A DNA stretch of 35,884 bases from Tabrizicola sp. (GTDB taxonomy: Bacteria > Pseudomonadota > Alphaproteobacteria > Rhodobacterales > Rhodobacteraceae), in contig JALOTD010000043.1 of the NCBI GenBank assembly GCA_025458105.1, positions 1 to 35,884 of the forward strand. The letters are read 5' to 3'. The notes beneath the pieces were generated by a model that searched no databases, was not told the DNA's origin, and saw only the letters and a program-made list of their open reading frames with translations. A program made the position numbers and the translations under genes. This document shows positions 16,237 through 25,292 of this stretch, piece by piece. The stretch's first letter is position 1. The number at the start of each line of letters is the position of its first letter.

Positions 16237-17649
16237 ATGGCAGCACCGAACACGCAGGCGAAGTTCGTCGAGGGGAACCTCTTCCGGCACGTGTCGGTGA
16301 TGGCGCTGACCTCGTCGGTCGGGCTGATGGCGGTCTTCGTCGTCGATCTGATCAACATGCTCTACATCGCGATGCTGGGGCGCGAGGAGCTGGCGGCGGC
16401 CATCGGCTATGCCGGGGCGATCCTGTTCTTCACCACAAGCTTCGGGATTGGCATGTCCATCGCCGTGGGGGCTTTGGTCGCGCGCGCGCTCGGTGCGCGC
16501 GATCCCGTTCTGGCGCGCGAGAAGGCGACCACCGGTCTGGTGCTGAGCCTGGTCTTCGGATCGATTTTTGCGGCCTTGGTCTGGCTGGCCCTCTGGCCCC
16601 TGGTCGGGCTTCTGGGTGCCACGGGCGAGACGGCGGCCCTGGCGGTCCATTTCCTGCAGATCGTGATCCCCTCGCAGCCTTTGCTGATGGTTGGCATGGT
16701 GGGCGGCGCGATTCTGAGAAGCCACGGTGACGCGCGGGCGGCGATGATGGCGACGGTCTGGGGCGCGGTGGCCACGGCCATTCTGGACCCGATCCTGATC
16801 TTCGGTCTGGGCTGGGACCTGACCGGCGCGGCGCTGGCCAGCGTGGCGGCGCGGGTGGTGATCGCAGTGATGGCGCTGCGACCGATCACGGCGAAATATG
16901 GCGGCTTCAACCGCCCGACGCCGGGACAGGTTCTGGCCGACATGGGGCCGATCTGGGCGATTGCGGTGCCGGCGATCCTGACCCAGGTTGCTACTCCGAT
17001 CGGTCAGGCCTTCGTGACCCGGGCGACCAGCGCCTATGGCGAGGCCGCCGTGGCGGGCATGGCGATTGCCGGGCGGCTGACGCCCGTGGCCTTTGGCGTG
17101 ATCTTCGCGCTGTCCGGCGCCATCGGGCCGATCATCGGGCAGAACTTCGGCGCGGGCCGGATGGACCGGGTTCGGCGAACCTTCATCGACGGGCTGATCT
17201 TCACCGGGCTGGTCATCGTGTTGGTCTCGGCCCTGCTCTTCGCCCTGCGGGGCCCGATTGCCGATGCCTTCAAGGCCGAGGGTCTGACGCGTGATCTGGT
17301 TTACCTGTTCTGCGGACCCTTGGCGCTTTTGTGGTTCTTCAACGGGATGATCTTTGTCGGCAATGCGGTCTGCAACAACCTTGGCCGGCCCTTCTGGTCG
17401 ACGGTGGTGAACTGGGGTCGCCATACGGTGGGCACGATCCCTCTGGCGCTGTGGCTGGGCGGCTATTGGGGCGCGCAGGGCGTGCTGATCGGGCAGGCCA
17501 TCGGCGGGGTGGTCTTCGGTCTGGCGGCGGCTTGGCTTGCCCTGATGGCGATCCGTGCGCCTGTCCAGCCCGTCCCGAGGGGTCGCCCCGTGCCCGAAGC
17601 CGCACCTGAGACCGAGCCGGTAGCCAGCCCCGGAGAGCGCCGGGCCTGA
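16237..17649 (+). CDS. MATE-family efflux transporter
   Basis: A 470-residue inner membrane protein with about twelve hydrophobic helices in two homologous halves. Features of the MATE family are visible: VDLINMLYIAMLGREELAAAIGYA in helix 2, GMSIAVGALVARALGA, and in the second half GRLTPVAFGVIFALSGAIGPIIGQNFGAGR. It would export cationic drugs or metabolites in exchange for Na+ or H+. I chose the ATG at 16237 because GAGGA lies 7 nt upstream; an earlier start at 16186 falls in the repeat-flanking region. The C-terminal tail is Pro/Glu-rich and cytosolic. Confidence 0.93.
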   Translation: MAAPNTQAKFVEGNLFRHVSVMALTSSVGLMAVFVVDLINMLYIAMLGREELAAAIGYAGAILFFTTSFGIGMSIAVGALVARALGARDPVLAREKATTGLVLSLVFGSIFAALVWLALWPLVGLLGATGETAALAVHFLQIVIPSQPLLMVGMVGGAILRSHGDARAAMMATVWGAVATAILDPILIFGLGWDLTGAALASVAARVVIAVMALRPITAKYGGFNRPTPGQVLADMGPIWAIAVPAILTQVATPIGQAFVTRATSAYGEAAVAGMAIAGRLTPVAFGVIFALSGAIGPIIGQNFGAGRMDRVRRTFIDGLIFTGLVIVLVSALLFALRGPIADAFKAEGLTRDLVYLFCGPLALLWFFNGMIFVGNAVCNNLGRPFWSTVVNWGRHTVGTIPLALWLGGYWGAQGVLIGQAIGGVVFGLAAAWLALMAIRAPVQPVPRGRPVPEAAPETEPVASPGERRA

Positions 17650-17735
17650 GCCGGTGGGTCAGGGTCGGCATACCGTCGTATTCCGAATTCCTCTTGCCCG
17701 GCTGGGGGGCTTTGGGTTAGGCAAAGGGAGTCAGG

Positions 17736-17911
17736 TTCGGGAGAATCCGGCGGGCCCCAAAGGCCCAAAGGTGCCGAAGGAGCAACCGCCCCGGTAAACT
17801 CTCAGGCGCAAGGACCGTTTCTGACGACAGACTCTGGAGAGTTCCCGGGAAGCCGGGACGCCGAAGGGATAACGATCTCAGGCGCACGTCAGCGTGCAAG
17901 GACAGAGGGGG
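17736..17911 (+). promoter_or_regulatory. Tandem glycine riboswitch
   Basis: Two successive aptamers with glycine riboswitch signatures precede gcvT. The first has GTGCCGAAGGAGCAA (about 17771) and ACTCTCAGGCGCAAGGACCG (about 17798). The second begins near CTGGAGAG (17834) and has GACGCCGAAGGGATAA, ATCTCAGGCGCACG, and GCAAGGACAGAGGGG (ending 17910). The tandem arrangement binds two glycines and usually turns on the glycine cleavage operon when glycine is abundant. The 70-nt stretch between the second aptamer and the gcvT ATG would hold the expression platform. Confidence 0.96.
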
Positions 17912-17982
17912 CATCGCAGGGTGGGGATTGGCCCGCCTGACGGTGCCGGTGCGTTTTCCGGCCAGAGGATAGGGGGACGGCG

Positions 17983-19230
17983 ATGGCCGACCTGGAGGAG
18001 CCGGAGCTTTTGCATCTGGGGCTGGAGCCCCTGCATGAGGAACTCGGCGGCAAGATGGTGCCTTTCGCGGGCTACCGGATGCCGGTGCAGTACCCCGACG
18101 GGGTGATGAAGGAACACCTGCATACGCGGTCTGCGGCGGGGCTGTTCGACGTCAGCCACATGGGCCAGGTGATCCTGCGGCCGCGTGGGTCTATTGAAGA
18201 CCTGAAGCTTGCCTTCGAGGCGCTGATGCCGGTGGACGTGCTTGGACTGGCGGAAGGGCGGCAGCGCTATGGCCTGTTCACCAACGACCAGGGCGGCATC
18301 CTGGATGACCTGATGTTCACCAACCGGGGTGACCACCTCTATGTCGTGGTGAACGCGGCCTGCAAGGCGGCCGACATCGCCCATATGACCGCTGGGATGC
18401 CGGGCGTCTCGGTGGAGGCGGTGACCGACCGCGCGCTGCTCGCGCTGCAGGGACCGGGGGCCGAGGCCGCGCTGGAGGCGCTGGTGCCGGGTGTCGCCGC
18501 GATGCGGTTCATGGATCACCGGGTCTTCGGCGACATCTGGGTCAGCCGGTCGGGCTATACCGGCGAGGACGGGTTCGAGGTCTCGGTCCCTGAGGCGCAG
18601 GCGGATGGGTTCGCCCGGAAGCTGTTGGCGCAGCCGGGGGTCGCCCCCATCGGTTTGGGGGCGCGGGATAGCCTGCGGCTGGAGGCGGGCCTTTGCCTTT
18701 ACGGCCACGACATCGACACCACGACGAGCCCGGTCGAGGCGAATCTGGTCTGGGCGATCCAGAAGGCCCGCAAGGCCGGTGGCGCCCGTGAGGGTGGCTT
18801 CCCTGGTGCGGCCCGCATCCTGAAGGAACTTGCCGAAGGGCCAGAGCGGCTCCGCGTCGGCCTGCGCCCCGAGGGCCGGGCACCGATGCGCGAGGGCGTG
18901 GAACTGTTTGCCCAGGACGGAACGCCGGTCGGCAAGGTGACCTCTGGCGGCTTCGGCCCTTCGATCAACGCCCCCATCGCGATGGGCTACGTGGCCCGCG
19001 CGCATGCTGGACTTGGGCTGCAACTTATGGGCGAAGTACGCGGCAAGCGTCTTCCCGTGACCGTGGCCGCGATGCCTTTCCAACCGACAAACACGAATGG
19101 CTGCGCATCGAGGGTGACCTCGTGGTCGTCGGCATCACCGAACACGCGGCGACCCAGCTGGGCGATGTGGTTTTCGTCGAACTGCCCGAAACCGAGACGA
19201 TGGTGGCCGAGGGCGACGAGGTCTGCGTGA
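17983..19230 (+). CDS. gcvT: Glycine cleavage T protein (aminomethyltransferase), 3' end disrupted
   Basis: GcvT takes the aminomethyl group from lipoylated GcvH, releases ammonia and passes methylene to tetrahydrofolate. The family sequence runs intact from LHEELGGKMVPFAGYRMPVQY through FDVSHMGQ, DDLMFTN and RDSLRLEAGLCLYGHD to VRGKRLPVTVAAMPFQPTN near 19091. There a normal GcvT would end within a few residues. Instead the frame runs on, out of phase, across the start of gcvH to 19230, adding about 45 residues of unrelated sequence. The N-terminal start follows GGGGGA by 7 nt. The body should be functional if the extra tail is tolerated; a deletion or assembly error at 19086-19092 is likely. 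Confidence 0.9.
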   Translation: MADLEEPELLHLGLEPLHEELGGKMVPFAGYRMPVQYPDGVMKEHLHTRSAAGLFDVSHMGQVILRPRGSIEDLKLAFEALMPVDVLGLAEGRQRYGLFTNDQGGILDDLMFTNRGDHLYVVVNAACKAADIAHMTAGMPGVSVEAVTDRALLALQGPGAEAALEALVPGVAAMRFMDHRVFGDIWVSRSGYTGEDGFEVSVPEAQADGFARKLLAQPGVAPIGLGARDSLRLEAGLCLYGHDIDTTTSPVEANLVWAIQKARKAGGAREGGFPGAARILKELAEGPERLRVGLRPEGRAPMREGVELFAQDGTPVGKVTSGGFGPSINAPIAMGYVARAHAGLGLQLMGEVRGKRLPVTVAAMPFQPTNTNGCASRVTSWSSASPNTRRPSWAMWFSSNCPKPRRWWPRATRSA

Positions 19231-19433
19231 TCGAAAGCGTCAAGGCCGCGTCCGACATCCTGGCCCCGATCGACGGCGAGATCGTCGCGGTCAACTCCAA
19301 GCTGGTCGACAATCCCGCGCTGGTGAACGAGGACCCGACCGGGGCTGCCTGGTTCTTCAAGCTGAAAGTCGATGACCTGTCCGTGCTCGACGACTTCATG
19401 GACGAAGACGAATACCAGGACCTGATCGGCTGA
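19122..19433 (+). CDS. gcvH: Glycine cleavage H protein, start codon missing
   Basis: GcvH carries the lipoyl arm that shuttles the aminomethyl group among GcvP, GcvT and the L protein. The H frame is recognisable from DKHEWLRIEGDLVVVGITEH (19086 onward), through GDVVFVELPE, the lipoylation motif IESVKAASD (Lys in ESVKA) and NPALVNEDP. No ATG, GTG or TTG opens the frame before DKHEW; the first possible start is the GTG at 19122 inside the protein, which would drop the first strands. A full H protein has about 120 residues; 103 are left from this GTG. The missing head coincides with the missing GcvT tail, pointing to one deletion across the gcvT-gcvH junction. A -1 frameshift from gcvT would give a fused protein, but no slippery site is apparent. 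Confidence 0.85.
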   Translation: MVVGITEHAATQLGDVVFVELPETETMVAEGDEVCVIESVKAASDILAPIDGEIVAVNSKLVDNPALVNEDPTGAAWFFKLKVDDLSVLDDFMDEDEYQDLIG

Positions 19434-19444
19434 TCGCCGCGCGC

Positions 19445-19511
19445 CCCGGAGTTTTCAAGAACTCCGGGCAATTTTCTTCGAAGAAAATTGCAAATCCCTT
19501 CGAAGGGGTTT
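19445..19511. repeat. 67-nt triple-hairpin intergenic repeat, copy B
   Basis: CCCGGAGTT (19445-19453) pairs with AACTCCGGG (19460-19468); a perfect 24-nt palindrome with a CTTCGAAG core spans 19468-19491; a 20-nt near-palindrome with a CCTTCGAAGG core spans 19492-19511. The layout and total length equal those of copy A at 12610-12676, while most stem bases differ. It lies between gcvH and gcvP in a single operon, so it may adjust their relative expression by stopping transcription or protecting the mRNA end. Confidence 0.8.
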
Positions 19512-19538
19512 GTTCGCCCCATGCCAGAGGCTTTTGCC

Positions 19539-22406
19539 ATGACCTTCACGCCCACCGACTACAACCCCTATGATTTCGCCAACCGCCGCCATATCGGCCC
19601 GTCCCCCGTGGAGATGGAGGAGATGCTGGCCGCCGTGGGCGTGCGGACCCTGGACGAGCTGATCGACCAGACCGTACCCCCGTCGATCCGCCAGTCGAAG
19701 CCGCTCCCCTGGGCACCCTTGGCCGAGCATGAGCTGCTCGCCAAGATGAAAGAGGTCGGCGCGAAGAACCGTGTGATGACCAGCCTGATCGGCCAGGGCT
19801 ACTACGGCACGGTTACCCCCCCGGCGATCCAGCGGAACATCCTGGAGAACCCGGCCTGGTACACCGCTTACACCCCCTACCAGCCCGAGATCGCGCAAGG
19901 TCGGTTGGAGGCGCTCTTGAACTTCCAGACGATGGTCTGCGACCTGACCGGGTTGGACGTCGCCAACGCCTCGCTTCTGGACGAGGCGACGGCAGCGGCC
20001 GAGGCGATGACGATGGCGGAACGGGTGGCGAAGTCGAAGGCGAAAGCCTTTTTCGTCGACCGCTTCTGCCACCCCCAGACCATCGCCGTGATCAAGACCC
20101 GTGCGCTGCCCCTGGGCATCGAGATCATCGAGGATGACGTCCGCAAGCTGGACCCAACGAAGGTCTTCGGTGCGATTTTCCAGTACCCGTCCAGCTACGG
20201 CCATGTGATCGACTTCACCCAGCGGATTGCGTCCCTGCATGCCGCCGGGGCCATCGCGATCATGGCGACGGACCTTCTGGCGCTGTGCCTGCTAAAGGAA
20301 CCGGGCGCGATGGGGGCCGACATTGCCGTCGGTTCGGCGCAGCGGTTTGGCGTGCCGATGGGTTACGGCGGCCCGCATGCGGCCTTCATGGCGGTGAAGG
20401 ATGCCCATAAGCGGCAGATGCCGGGGCGGATCGTGGGCGTGTCGATCGACGCGCAGGGCGGCAAGGCTTATCGCCTGTCGTTGCAAACCCGCGAGCAGCA
20501 TATCCGGCGTGAAAAGGCCACGTCGAACGTCTGCACGGCGCAGGCTCTCCTCGCCGTTATGGCCAGCATGTACGCCGTCTTCCACGGGCCAAAGGGCCTG
20601 CGGGCAATTGCCGAACGGGTGCATTTCCTGACCCAGCGCCTGGCCCGCGCACTGAAGGCGGCAGGGGCGAAAGTCGATCCGCGGGCCTTCTTCGACACGA
20701 TCACGGTCGAGGTCGGCGTTGGGCAGGCCGGTATCCTGGCAGCCGCCCGCAACGAAGGGCTGAACTTCCGCAGGATCGGCAACAACCGTGTGGGCATCAG
20801 CCTGGATGAGACCACGGACGAACGCGTCCTCATCAAGGTCCTCCGCGCCTTCGGCATCGACGGCGTGCCCCCGCACCGCGCGACCCTGGGCTTCCCGGAG
20901 GAGATGCTGCGGACCTCGGACTACCTGACCCACCCGGTCTTCCACATGAACCGGGCCGAGTCGGAAATGATGCGCTACATGCGTCGCCTGTCGGACCGCG
21001 ACCTCGCGCTGGACCGGGCGATGATCCCGCTTGGGTCCTGCACGATGAAGCTGAACGCGGCGGCCGAGATGATGCCGATCACCTGGCCGGAGTTCGGCTC
21101 GCTTCACCCCTTCGCCCCGCGCGACCAGGCGGCGGGGTATCACGAGGCGATCAATGACCTCAGCCAGAAGCTGTGCGAGATCACCGGCTATGACGCCATG
21201 TCGATGCAGCCGAACTCGGGCGCGCAAGGCGAATATGCGGGGCTTCTGACGATCCTCGCCTATCACCGGGCGCGGGGCGATACCCAGCGGACTGTCTGCC
21301 TGATCCCGACTTCGGCGCATGGCACAAACCCGGCCAGCGCGCAGATGGCGGGGATGGAGGTCGTGGTGGTGAAATCCGCGCCGAACGGCGACGTGGATGT
21401 CGAGGACTTCCGGGCGAAGGCCGAAGCTGCGGGCGACCGTCTTGCGGCCTGCATGATCACCTACCCGTCCACGCATGGCGTGTTCGAGGAAACCGTGAAG
21501 ACGATCTGCCAGATCACCCATGACCACGGCGGGCAGGTCTATATCGACGGCGCGAACATGAACGCGCTTGTCGGGCTGGTGAAGCCGGGTGAGATCGGCG
21601 GCGACGTCAGCCACCTGAACCTGCACAAGACTTTCGCCATCCCGCATGGCGGTGGCGGGCCGGGCATGGGGCCGATTGGCGTGAAGGCGCATCTCGCGCC
21701 GCATCTGCCGGGGCATCCGGAGACGGACAACCCCGAAGGTGGTGGGCTGAAGAGCACCGACCAGGGGACCGTCTCGGCGGCGCCCTATGGGTCGGCTTCG
21801 ATCCTCCTCATCTCCTGGGCCTACTGCCTGATGATGGGCGGGCCGGGGCTGACCCAGGCAACGCGCGTGGCGATCCTGAACGCGAACTACATCGCGGCGC
21901 GGCTGGCGGGCAGCTACCCGATCCTCTTCATGGGCAACAAGGGCCGCGTGGCACACGAATGCATCCTCGACACCCGGCCCTTTGCCGAGGCGGGCGTGAC
22001 GGTGGACGACATCGCCAAGCGCCTGATCGACAACGGCTTCCACGCGCCTACGATGAGCTGGCCGGTGGCGGGGACGCTGATGGTGGAACCGACGGAATCC
22101 GAGACCAAGGCCGAGATCGACCGCTTCATCACCGCGCTTCTGTCCATCCGCGAGGAGATCCGCGCGGTCGAGAAGGGTGAGATCACGGCCGAGGACTCCC
22201 CCCTCCGTCACGCCCCGCACACGGTGGCTGCGCTGGTCGGCGACTGGGACCGGAAGTACTCCCGCGAGACGGGCTGCTTCCCGCCGGGATCGTTCAAGGT
22301 CGACAAGTACTGGCCGCCGGTGGGTCGGGTCGACAACGTCTATGGCGACCGCAACCTGATCTGCACCTGTCCGCCGGTCGAGGCCTACGCGCAAGCGGCG
22401 GAGTAG
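19539..22406 (+). CDS. gcvP: Glycine dehydrogenase (decarboxylating), P protein
   Basis: GcvP is the PLP enzyme that decarboxylates glycine and loads the aminomethyl group onto GcvH. The 955-residue protein is full length, with the N-terminal [15 protein letters not shown], the [30 protein letters not shown] region, and the C-terminal PLP domain with [18 protein letters not shown], in which the Lys binds PLP. It ends with ENPDRxxLxCTCPPVE-type sequence. The ATG at 19539 ([10 protein letters not shown]) was chosen because AGAGG lies 8 nt before it; upstream in-frame starts at 19521 and in the hairpin repeat are less likely. It completes the riboswitch-controlled operon; a strong hairpin follows. 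Confidence 0.95.
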   Translation: MTFTPTDYNPYDFANRRHIGPSPVEMEEMLAAVGVRTLDELIDQTVPPSIRQSKPLPWAPLAEHELLAKMKEVGAKNRVMTSLIGQGYYGTVTPPAIQRNILENPAWYTAYTPYQPEIAQGRLEALLNFQTMVCDLTGLDVANASLLDEATAAAEAMTMAERVAKSKAKAFFVDRFCHPQTIAVIKTRALPLGIEIIEDDVRKLDPTKVFGAIFQYPSSYGHVIDFTQRIASLHAAGAIAIMATDLLALCLLKEPGAMGADIAVGSAQRFGVPMGYGGPHAAFMAVKDAHKRQMPGRIVGVSIDAQGGKAYRLSLQTREQHIRREKATSNVCTAQALLAVMASMYAVFHGPKGLRAIAERVHFLTQRLARALKAAGAKVDPRAFFDTITVEVGVGQAGILAAARNEGLNFRRIGNNRVGISLDETTDERVLIKVLRAFGIDGVPPHRATLGFPEEMLRTSDYLTHPVFHMNRAESEMMRYMRRLSDRDLALDRAMIPLGSCTMKLNAAAEMMPITWPEFGSLHPFAPRDQAAGYHEAINDLSQKLCEITGYDAMSMQPNSGAQGEYAGLLTILAYHRARGDTQRTVCLIPTSAHGTNPASAQMAGMEVVVVKSAPNGDVDVEDFRAKAEAAGDRLAACMITYPSTHGVFEETVKTICQITHDHGGQVYIDGANMNALVGLVKPGEIGGDVSHLNLHKTFAIPHGGGGPGMGPIGVKAHLAPHLPGHPETDNPEGGGLKSTDQGTVSAAPYGSASILLISWAYCLMMGGPGLTQATRVAILNANYIAARLAGSYPILFMGNKGRVAHECILDTRPFAEAGVTVDDIAKRLIDNGFHAPTMSWPVAGTLMVEPTESETKAEIDRFITALLSIREEIRAVEKGEITAEDSPLRHAPHTVAALVGDWDRKYSRETGCFPPGSFKVDKYWPPVGRVDNVYGDRNLICTCPPVEAYAQAAE

Positions 22407-22415
22407 ACAAAGCCT

Positions 22416-22439
22416 GCGCCGGGCAGATCAGCCCGGCGC
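22416..22439. terminator. Bidirectional stem-loop between gcvP and the secreted-protein gene
   Basis: GCGCCGGGC (22416-22424) pairs perfectly with GCCCGGCGC (22431-22439) around AGATCA. It starts 10 bases after the gcvP stop and overlaps the last codons of the convergent gene ending at 22428, so it may end both transcripts. No U-run follows. Confidence 0.65.
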
Positions 22440-22937
22440 GGAATACTCGCTCAGGCAGGCGCGCGTCGCATCCAGCGCCGCGCCAAGGTCCGGTGTCCCC
22501 AGTGCCAGGCTGAGCTTCGGATTTACGACGATGCTCAGCAGCTCGGCGTTGCGCAAGGCGGCGATCGACTGATCTATGCCCGGAAAGGACATCACGATGG
22601 TCTTGGGGTCCGCTGCCGAAGCCCAGGTCGCGAACGGCTGACCGTTGTTCGCCGACAGGCTGACTTCGAATTCCTCACCCGGGGTGAAGGTGGCCGCCGG
22701 TGTCGCGACCATGATGAAGAAGCGGTCGTCGCGCCGCAGCAGGAACCAGAGCTGTTGGCCCTGCCCGTGGATGATCGAGACCGAGCAATACAGGAACTGA
22801 CCATCGTCCCCGTTCGAAGCGCTGCCTTCCCAGTAAGGGCTGACATTGAAGACCGAGCCGTCGATCTCTTGCGCCGGAGCAGGACTGGCCAGGGACAGAC
22901 CCAACGCCGTCATGCCAGTCCACAGCGTCACAGGCAT
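22428..22937 (-). CDS. Secreted protein of an unrecognised family, short paralogue
   Basis: The 169-residue product begins with a signal peptide (MPVTLWTGMTALGLSLASPAPA, cleavage before QEIDG). I do not recognise the family. It aligns by eye along its whole length with the next gene upstream (23016-23738): a YW-x-G-x-A motif, GQFLYC-x-VS, G-x-x-LWF-x-L, F-x-PG-x-x-F, PGID-x-SI-x-x-L and a final RAC-x-x-Y. Two cysteines are shared, consistent with one disulfide in the periplasm. The C-terminal extension of its partner is absent. The start at 22937 was chosen to begin the signal peptide. Confidence 0.75.
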   Translation of the reverse strand: MPVTLWTGMTALGLSLASPAPAQEIDGSVFNVSPYWEGSASNGDDGQFLYCSVSIIHGQGQQLWFLLRRDDRFFIMVATPAATFTPGEEFEVSLSANNGQPFATWASAADPKTIVMSFPGIDQSIAALRNAELLSIVVNPKLSLALGTPDLGAALDATRACLSEYSAPG

Positions 22938-23015
22938 CGTCGTACCTCTTCGCCAAATCCCAGACCAGACTTGCCGACAGTGTGCGGCACACTGCAAGGC
23001 GTGAAATCCGGACCG

Positions 23016-23738
23016 TCAGGGCTGAGGTTTCGGCGCGGGCGTCCCAAGCGCCCCGCCGGGCCGAGTGCCTAGTCCACCTCCCGGCTTTGGGGTCAGGTCA
23101 GGCACCTTGGGCATGGGTGGAGGTGAGCCGAGGGCCGGTTGCGGCTCGGGTTGTGGCTCGGGTTGTGGTTCAGGTTGCGGTTCGGGCGCCGGATCTGGCA
23201 CCGGAGTGTCAGCAGCCGGTGGCGCGACGACCGCGAAGGGGTTGCTGCCGGAGTACTTTGCGTGGCAGGCGCGCGCCATGGCCAAGGCATCGCTCATTCC
23301 GGTCACATCATAGGCCCCGTCGATGCCGATCCCCAGAAGACGGAACCATTGCCCGTAGCTGAGGTAGTCGATGGACGAGTCGATCCCCGGCAGCGTCATG
23401 CCGGCATAGCTGTCATCCCAGGCCTCGGCCACTTGCCGGATGGGCAGTCCGGTTTCCAGCATCAGCCAGGCATCAAAGGTTTGGCCCGGGCGAAAACGCA
23501 CTTCGGGATGCGACAAGAGGACGGCCAGCGAATCGTTGTTGTACAAGCCGAACCACAGGACTTCGCCGTTGGTGTAGGCCACGGATACGTCACAGTAGAG
23601 AAACTGCCCCGTCTGGTTGTCGGTATAGGCGGCACCGCTCCAATATCCGGTCTCGAACTGACTGCCCTGGATCAGATCGGCCAATGCCGGAGAGTGGCTG
23701 GCTGCGGCAAACAGGCTGGCAAGAACAATGGTGCGCAT
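23016..23738 (-). CDS. Secreted protein of the same unrecognised family, with a PEPQ-repeat tail
   Basis: The 240-residue product has a signal peptide (MRTIVLASLFAAASHSPALA) and then a domain of about 150 residues matching the shorter paralogue downstream, with the same GQFLYC...RAC cysteine pair. Residues 175-240 form a low-complexity tail: PVPDPAPEPQ followed by repeated PEPQ units, then Gly/Pro-rich sequence (GGGLGTRPGGALGTP). Such tails often span the cell wall space or bind periplasmic partners. The PEPQ part is encoded by four 12-bp repeats (23140-23190). Tandem duplication of the core domain with gain or loss of the tail is inferred. Function unknown. Confidence 0.75.
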   Translation of the reverse strand: MRTIVLASLFAAASHSPALADLIQGSQFETGYWSGAAYTDNQTGQFLYCDVSVAYTNGEVLWFGLYNNDSLAVLLSHPEVRFRPGQTFDAWLMLETGLPIRQVAEAWDDSYAGMTLPGIDSSIDYLSYGQWFRLLGIGIDGAYDVTGMSDALAMARACHAKYSGSNPFAVVAPPAADTPVPDPAPEPQPEPQPEPQPEPQPALGSPPPMPKVPDLTPKPGGGLGTRPGGALGTPAPKPQP

Positions 23739-23874
23739 CGGTCAATCCCGCAATCTTGGGCTGCATCTTCTGAGTCTGAGCCAGCATGCCCGCGGCAGGG
23801 GGCATTCCGCAAGTCAGGGATTTGTCATCGCCTCTGATTGACCCGGCCAGATCCACAGGCTAGCGCTGCGCCGC

Positions 23875-24561
23875 ATGACCGATCCGCGTGCCGAGTTTCG
23901 AGATGGACTGACCGCCAGCCTGCCGATCGCGCTGGGCTATGGTCCGATTGCCTTTTCCTTCGGTGTCGCGGCGACACGGGCGGGACTGTCAGCCTATGAG
24001 GCCGTGCTTGTGTCGCTGGTGATCTATGCGGGGGCCTCGCAATTCCTGGCGCTCGCGCTGTTTGCCTCGGGCGCGCCGGTACTTGTGTCGGCCTTCACGC
24101 TGATTGCGATGAACCTTCGCCATGTGCTTTACGGCCCTGCGCTGATGAAGGCCGCCGGGAAAGAGGCTTCAAGCCGCCAGGCATGGCTTTGGGCATGGGG
24201 CCTGACAGACGAGGTTTTCGGCCAGGCTCTGGGGGCGCTTGCACGGGGGCAGCGCTTCTCCGAGGCCTACATGTTCGGCCTTGGCGGAATGGCCTATGCG
24301 GCTTGGGTGGCAGGCACGGCCATCGGCGCTTTGGCCGGCGGCGGGGCGCTGGAGGCCTGGCCTGCGGCAAGCGCAGCCCTGGGCTTCATGCTGCCCGCGC
24401 TGTTTCTGGCGCTGCTCCTCTCGGTCCTGACCCGTCGCCAGCTGCCGGTCCTGGCCGTCGCTGGACTGGTTACGGTGACCGGGACCTTTGCGATAAGTGC
24501 AACAAGTGGCATCCTTCTGGGCATGCTGGCGGGGGCCGTTACGGGGCTTGTCCGGCGATGA
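23875..24561 (+). CDS. azlC: AzlC-type branched-chain amino acid exporter, large subunit
   Basis: A 228-residue membrane protein with about six to seven helices. AzlC family sequence is clear: SLPIALGYGPIAFSFGVAATRAGLS at the N-terminus, IYAGASQFLALALFASGAP, and LRHVLYGPALM. With AzlD it forms a two-part exporter for branched-chain and similar amino acids. Its TGA overlaps the azlD ATG (ATGA), so the two are co-translated, as is usual for the pair. Confidence 0.93.
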   Translation: MTDPRAEFRDGLTASLPIALGYGPIAFSFGVAATRAGLSAYEAVLVSLVIYAGASQFLALALFASGAPVLVSAFTLIAMNLRHVLYGPALMKAAGKEASSRQAWLWAWGLTDEVFGQALGALARGQRFSEAYMFGLGGMAYAAWVAGTAIGALAGGGALEAWPAASAALGFMLPALFLALLLSVLTRRQLPVLAVAGLVTVTGTFAISATSGILLGMLAGAVTGLVRR

Positions 24562-24881
24562 ATTGGGATTTGCTGATCGTGGCGCTGCTGGCAGGAGGCG
24601 CGAACTGGATGTTTCGGGTCCTGCCAACCCGGGCACGGACGGACCGACTGACACCGGGCGGCCCGGTCGAACGCTTTCTGGCAGCAACCGGACCGGCCGC
24701 AATCGGCACGCTGTTCGTGGCATCGATCCTGCCTCTGGTTTCGGTCAGCGCGGCGCAGCTTCTGCCGGTCGTCGCAGGCACGTCTGCAGTCGTGGGAACC
24801 TTCCTTTTCACCCGGTCTGTGGTCGGTGCTACCCTGGCGGGTTCCGTACTTTACGGTCTGACAGTCTGGGCGCTGGGCTGA
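24558..24881 (+). CDS. azlD: AzlD-type branched-chain amino acid exporter, small subunit
   Basis: A 107-residue membrane protein with about four helices and the typical N-terminal region GGANWMFRVLPTRARTDRL, followed by the ATGPAAIGTLFVASILPL segment. It is the partner of AzlC, whose stop it overlaps by four bases. The start at 24558 gives the expected length. Confidence 0.9.
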   Translation: MNWDLLIVALLAGGANWMFRVLPTRARTDRLTPGGPVERFLAATGPAAIGTLFVASILPLVSVSAAQLLPVVAGTSAVVGTFLFTRSVVGATLAGSVLYGLTVWALG

Positions 24882-24941
24882 TCCGCGCTTGCGCCAACCC
24901 GTTGCATCGGCGACCATGACCCCAGCCAAACGGAGGGGGCC

Positions 24942-25259
24942 ATGCTGGAGATAAACCCGCAGACGGTCGTGCATGTGATCTTTCTGGCGCGCGAGGCCGG
25001 CGTTGGAGCCGCCGAGCTGCACGCGTTCATCGACGGGCTGAACGACGATGACAAGGCCCAGCTGACCGCCATCGCCTGGGTCGGGCGCGGCGCGTTCGAG
25101 CCCGAGGATTTCGCCGAGGCAGTTGCAACCGCCACGGCAGAGGCAACCACGCCAACCTCCGACTACCTGATGGGCATGCCGCATCTTGCCGAGAATCTTG
25201 AGGCTGGGCTGGATGCCATGGGCGTGGACGTGTCGGGTGAGGAAGAGGATTTTCTCTGA
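24942..25259 (+). CDS. DUF3775 domain protein
   Basis: A 105-residue acidic cytosolic protein. The opening LEINPQTVVHVIFLAREAGVG, then LTAIAWVGRGAFEPEDFAEAVATA, matches the DUF3775 pattern as I remember it; function unknown. A GGAGG ribosome binding site lies just before the ATG. It is 60 bp after azlD and may share its transcript. Confidence 0.7.
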   Translation: MLEINPQTVVHVIFLAREAGVGAAELHAFIDGLNDDDKAQLTAIAWVGRGAFEPEDFAEAVATATAEATTPTSDYLMGMPHLAENLEAGLDAMGVDVSGEEEDFL

Positions 25260-25292
25260 ACTTGTTCGGGATGGACTTGCGAAGCAGAAAAA

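Noticed and set aside
15844-17424. 526-codon minus-strand frame across gltX and the MATE gene
   Set aside because: It crosses two well supported genes and their intergenic repeat, with composition dominated by R, Q, H and D. Not a real protein.
19086-19095. Programmed -1 frameshift fusing GcvT and GcvH
   Set aside because: No X-XXY-YYZ slippery heptamer is present at the junction, and both genes are missing their expected end or beginning, which a deletion explains better.
20292-22394. 700-codon open frame on the minus strand opposite gcvP
   Set aside because: gcvP is unmistakable on the plus strand; the antisense frame is rich in R, H, D and V, as expected from the third-position GC bias of the real gene.
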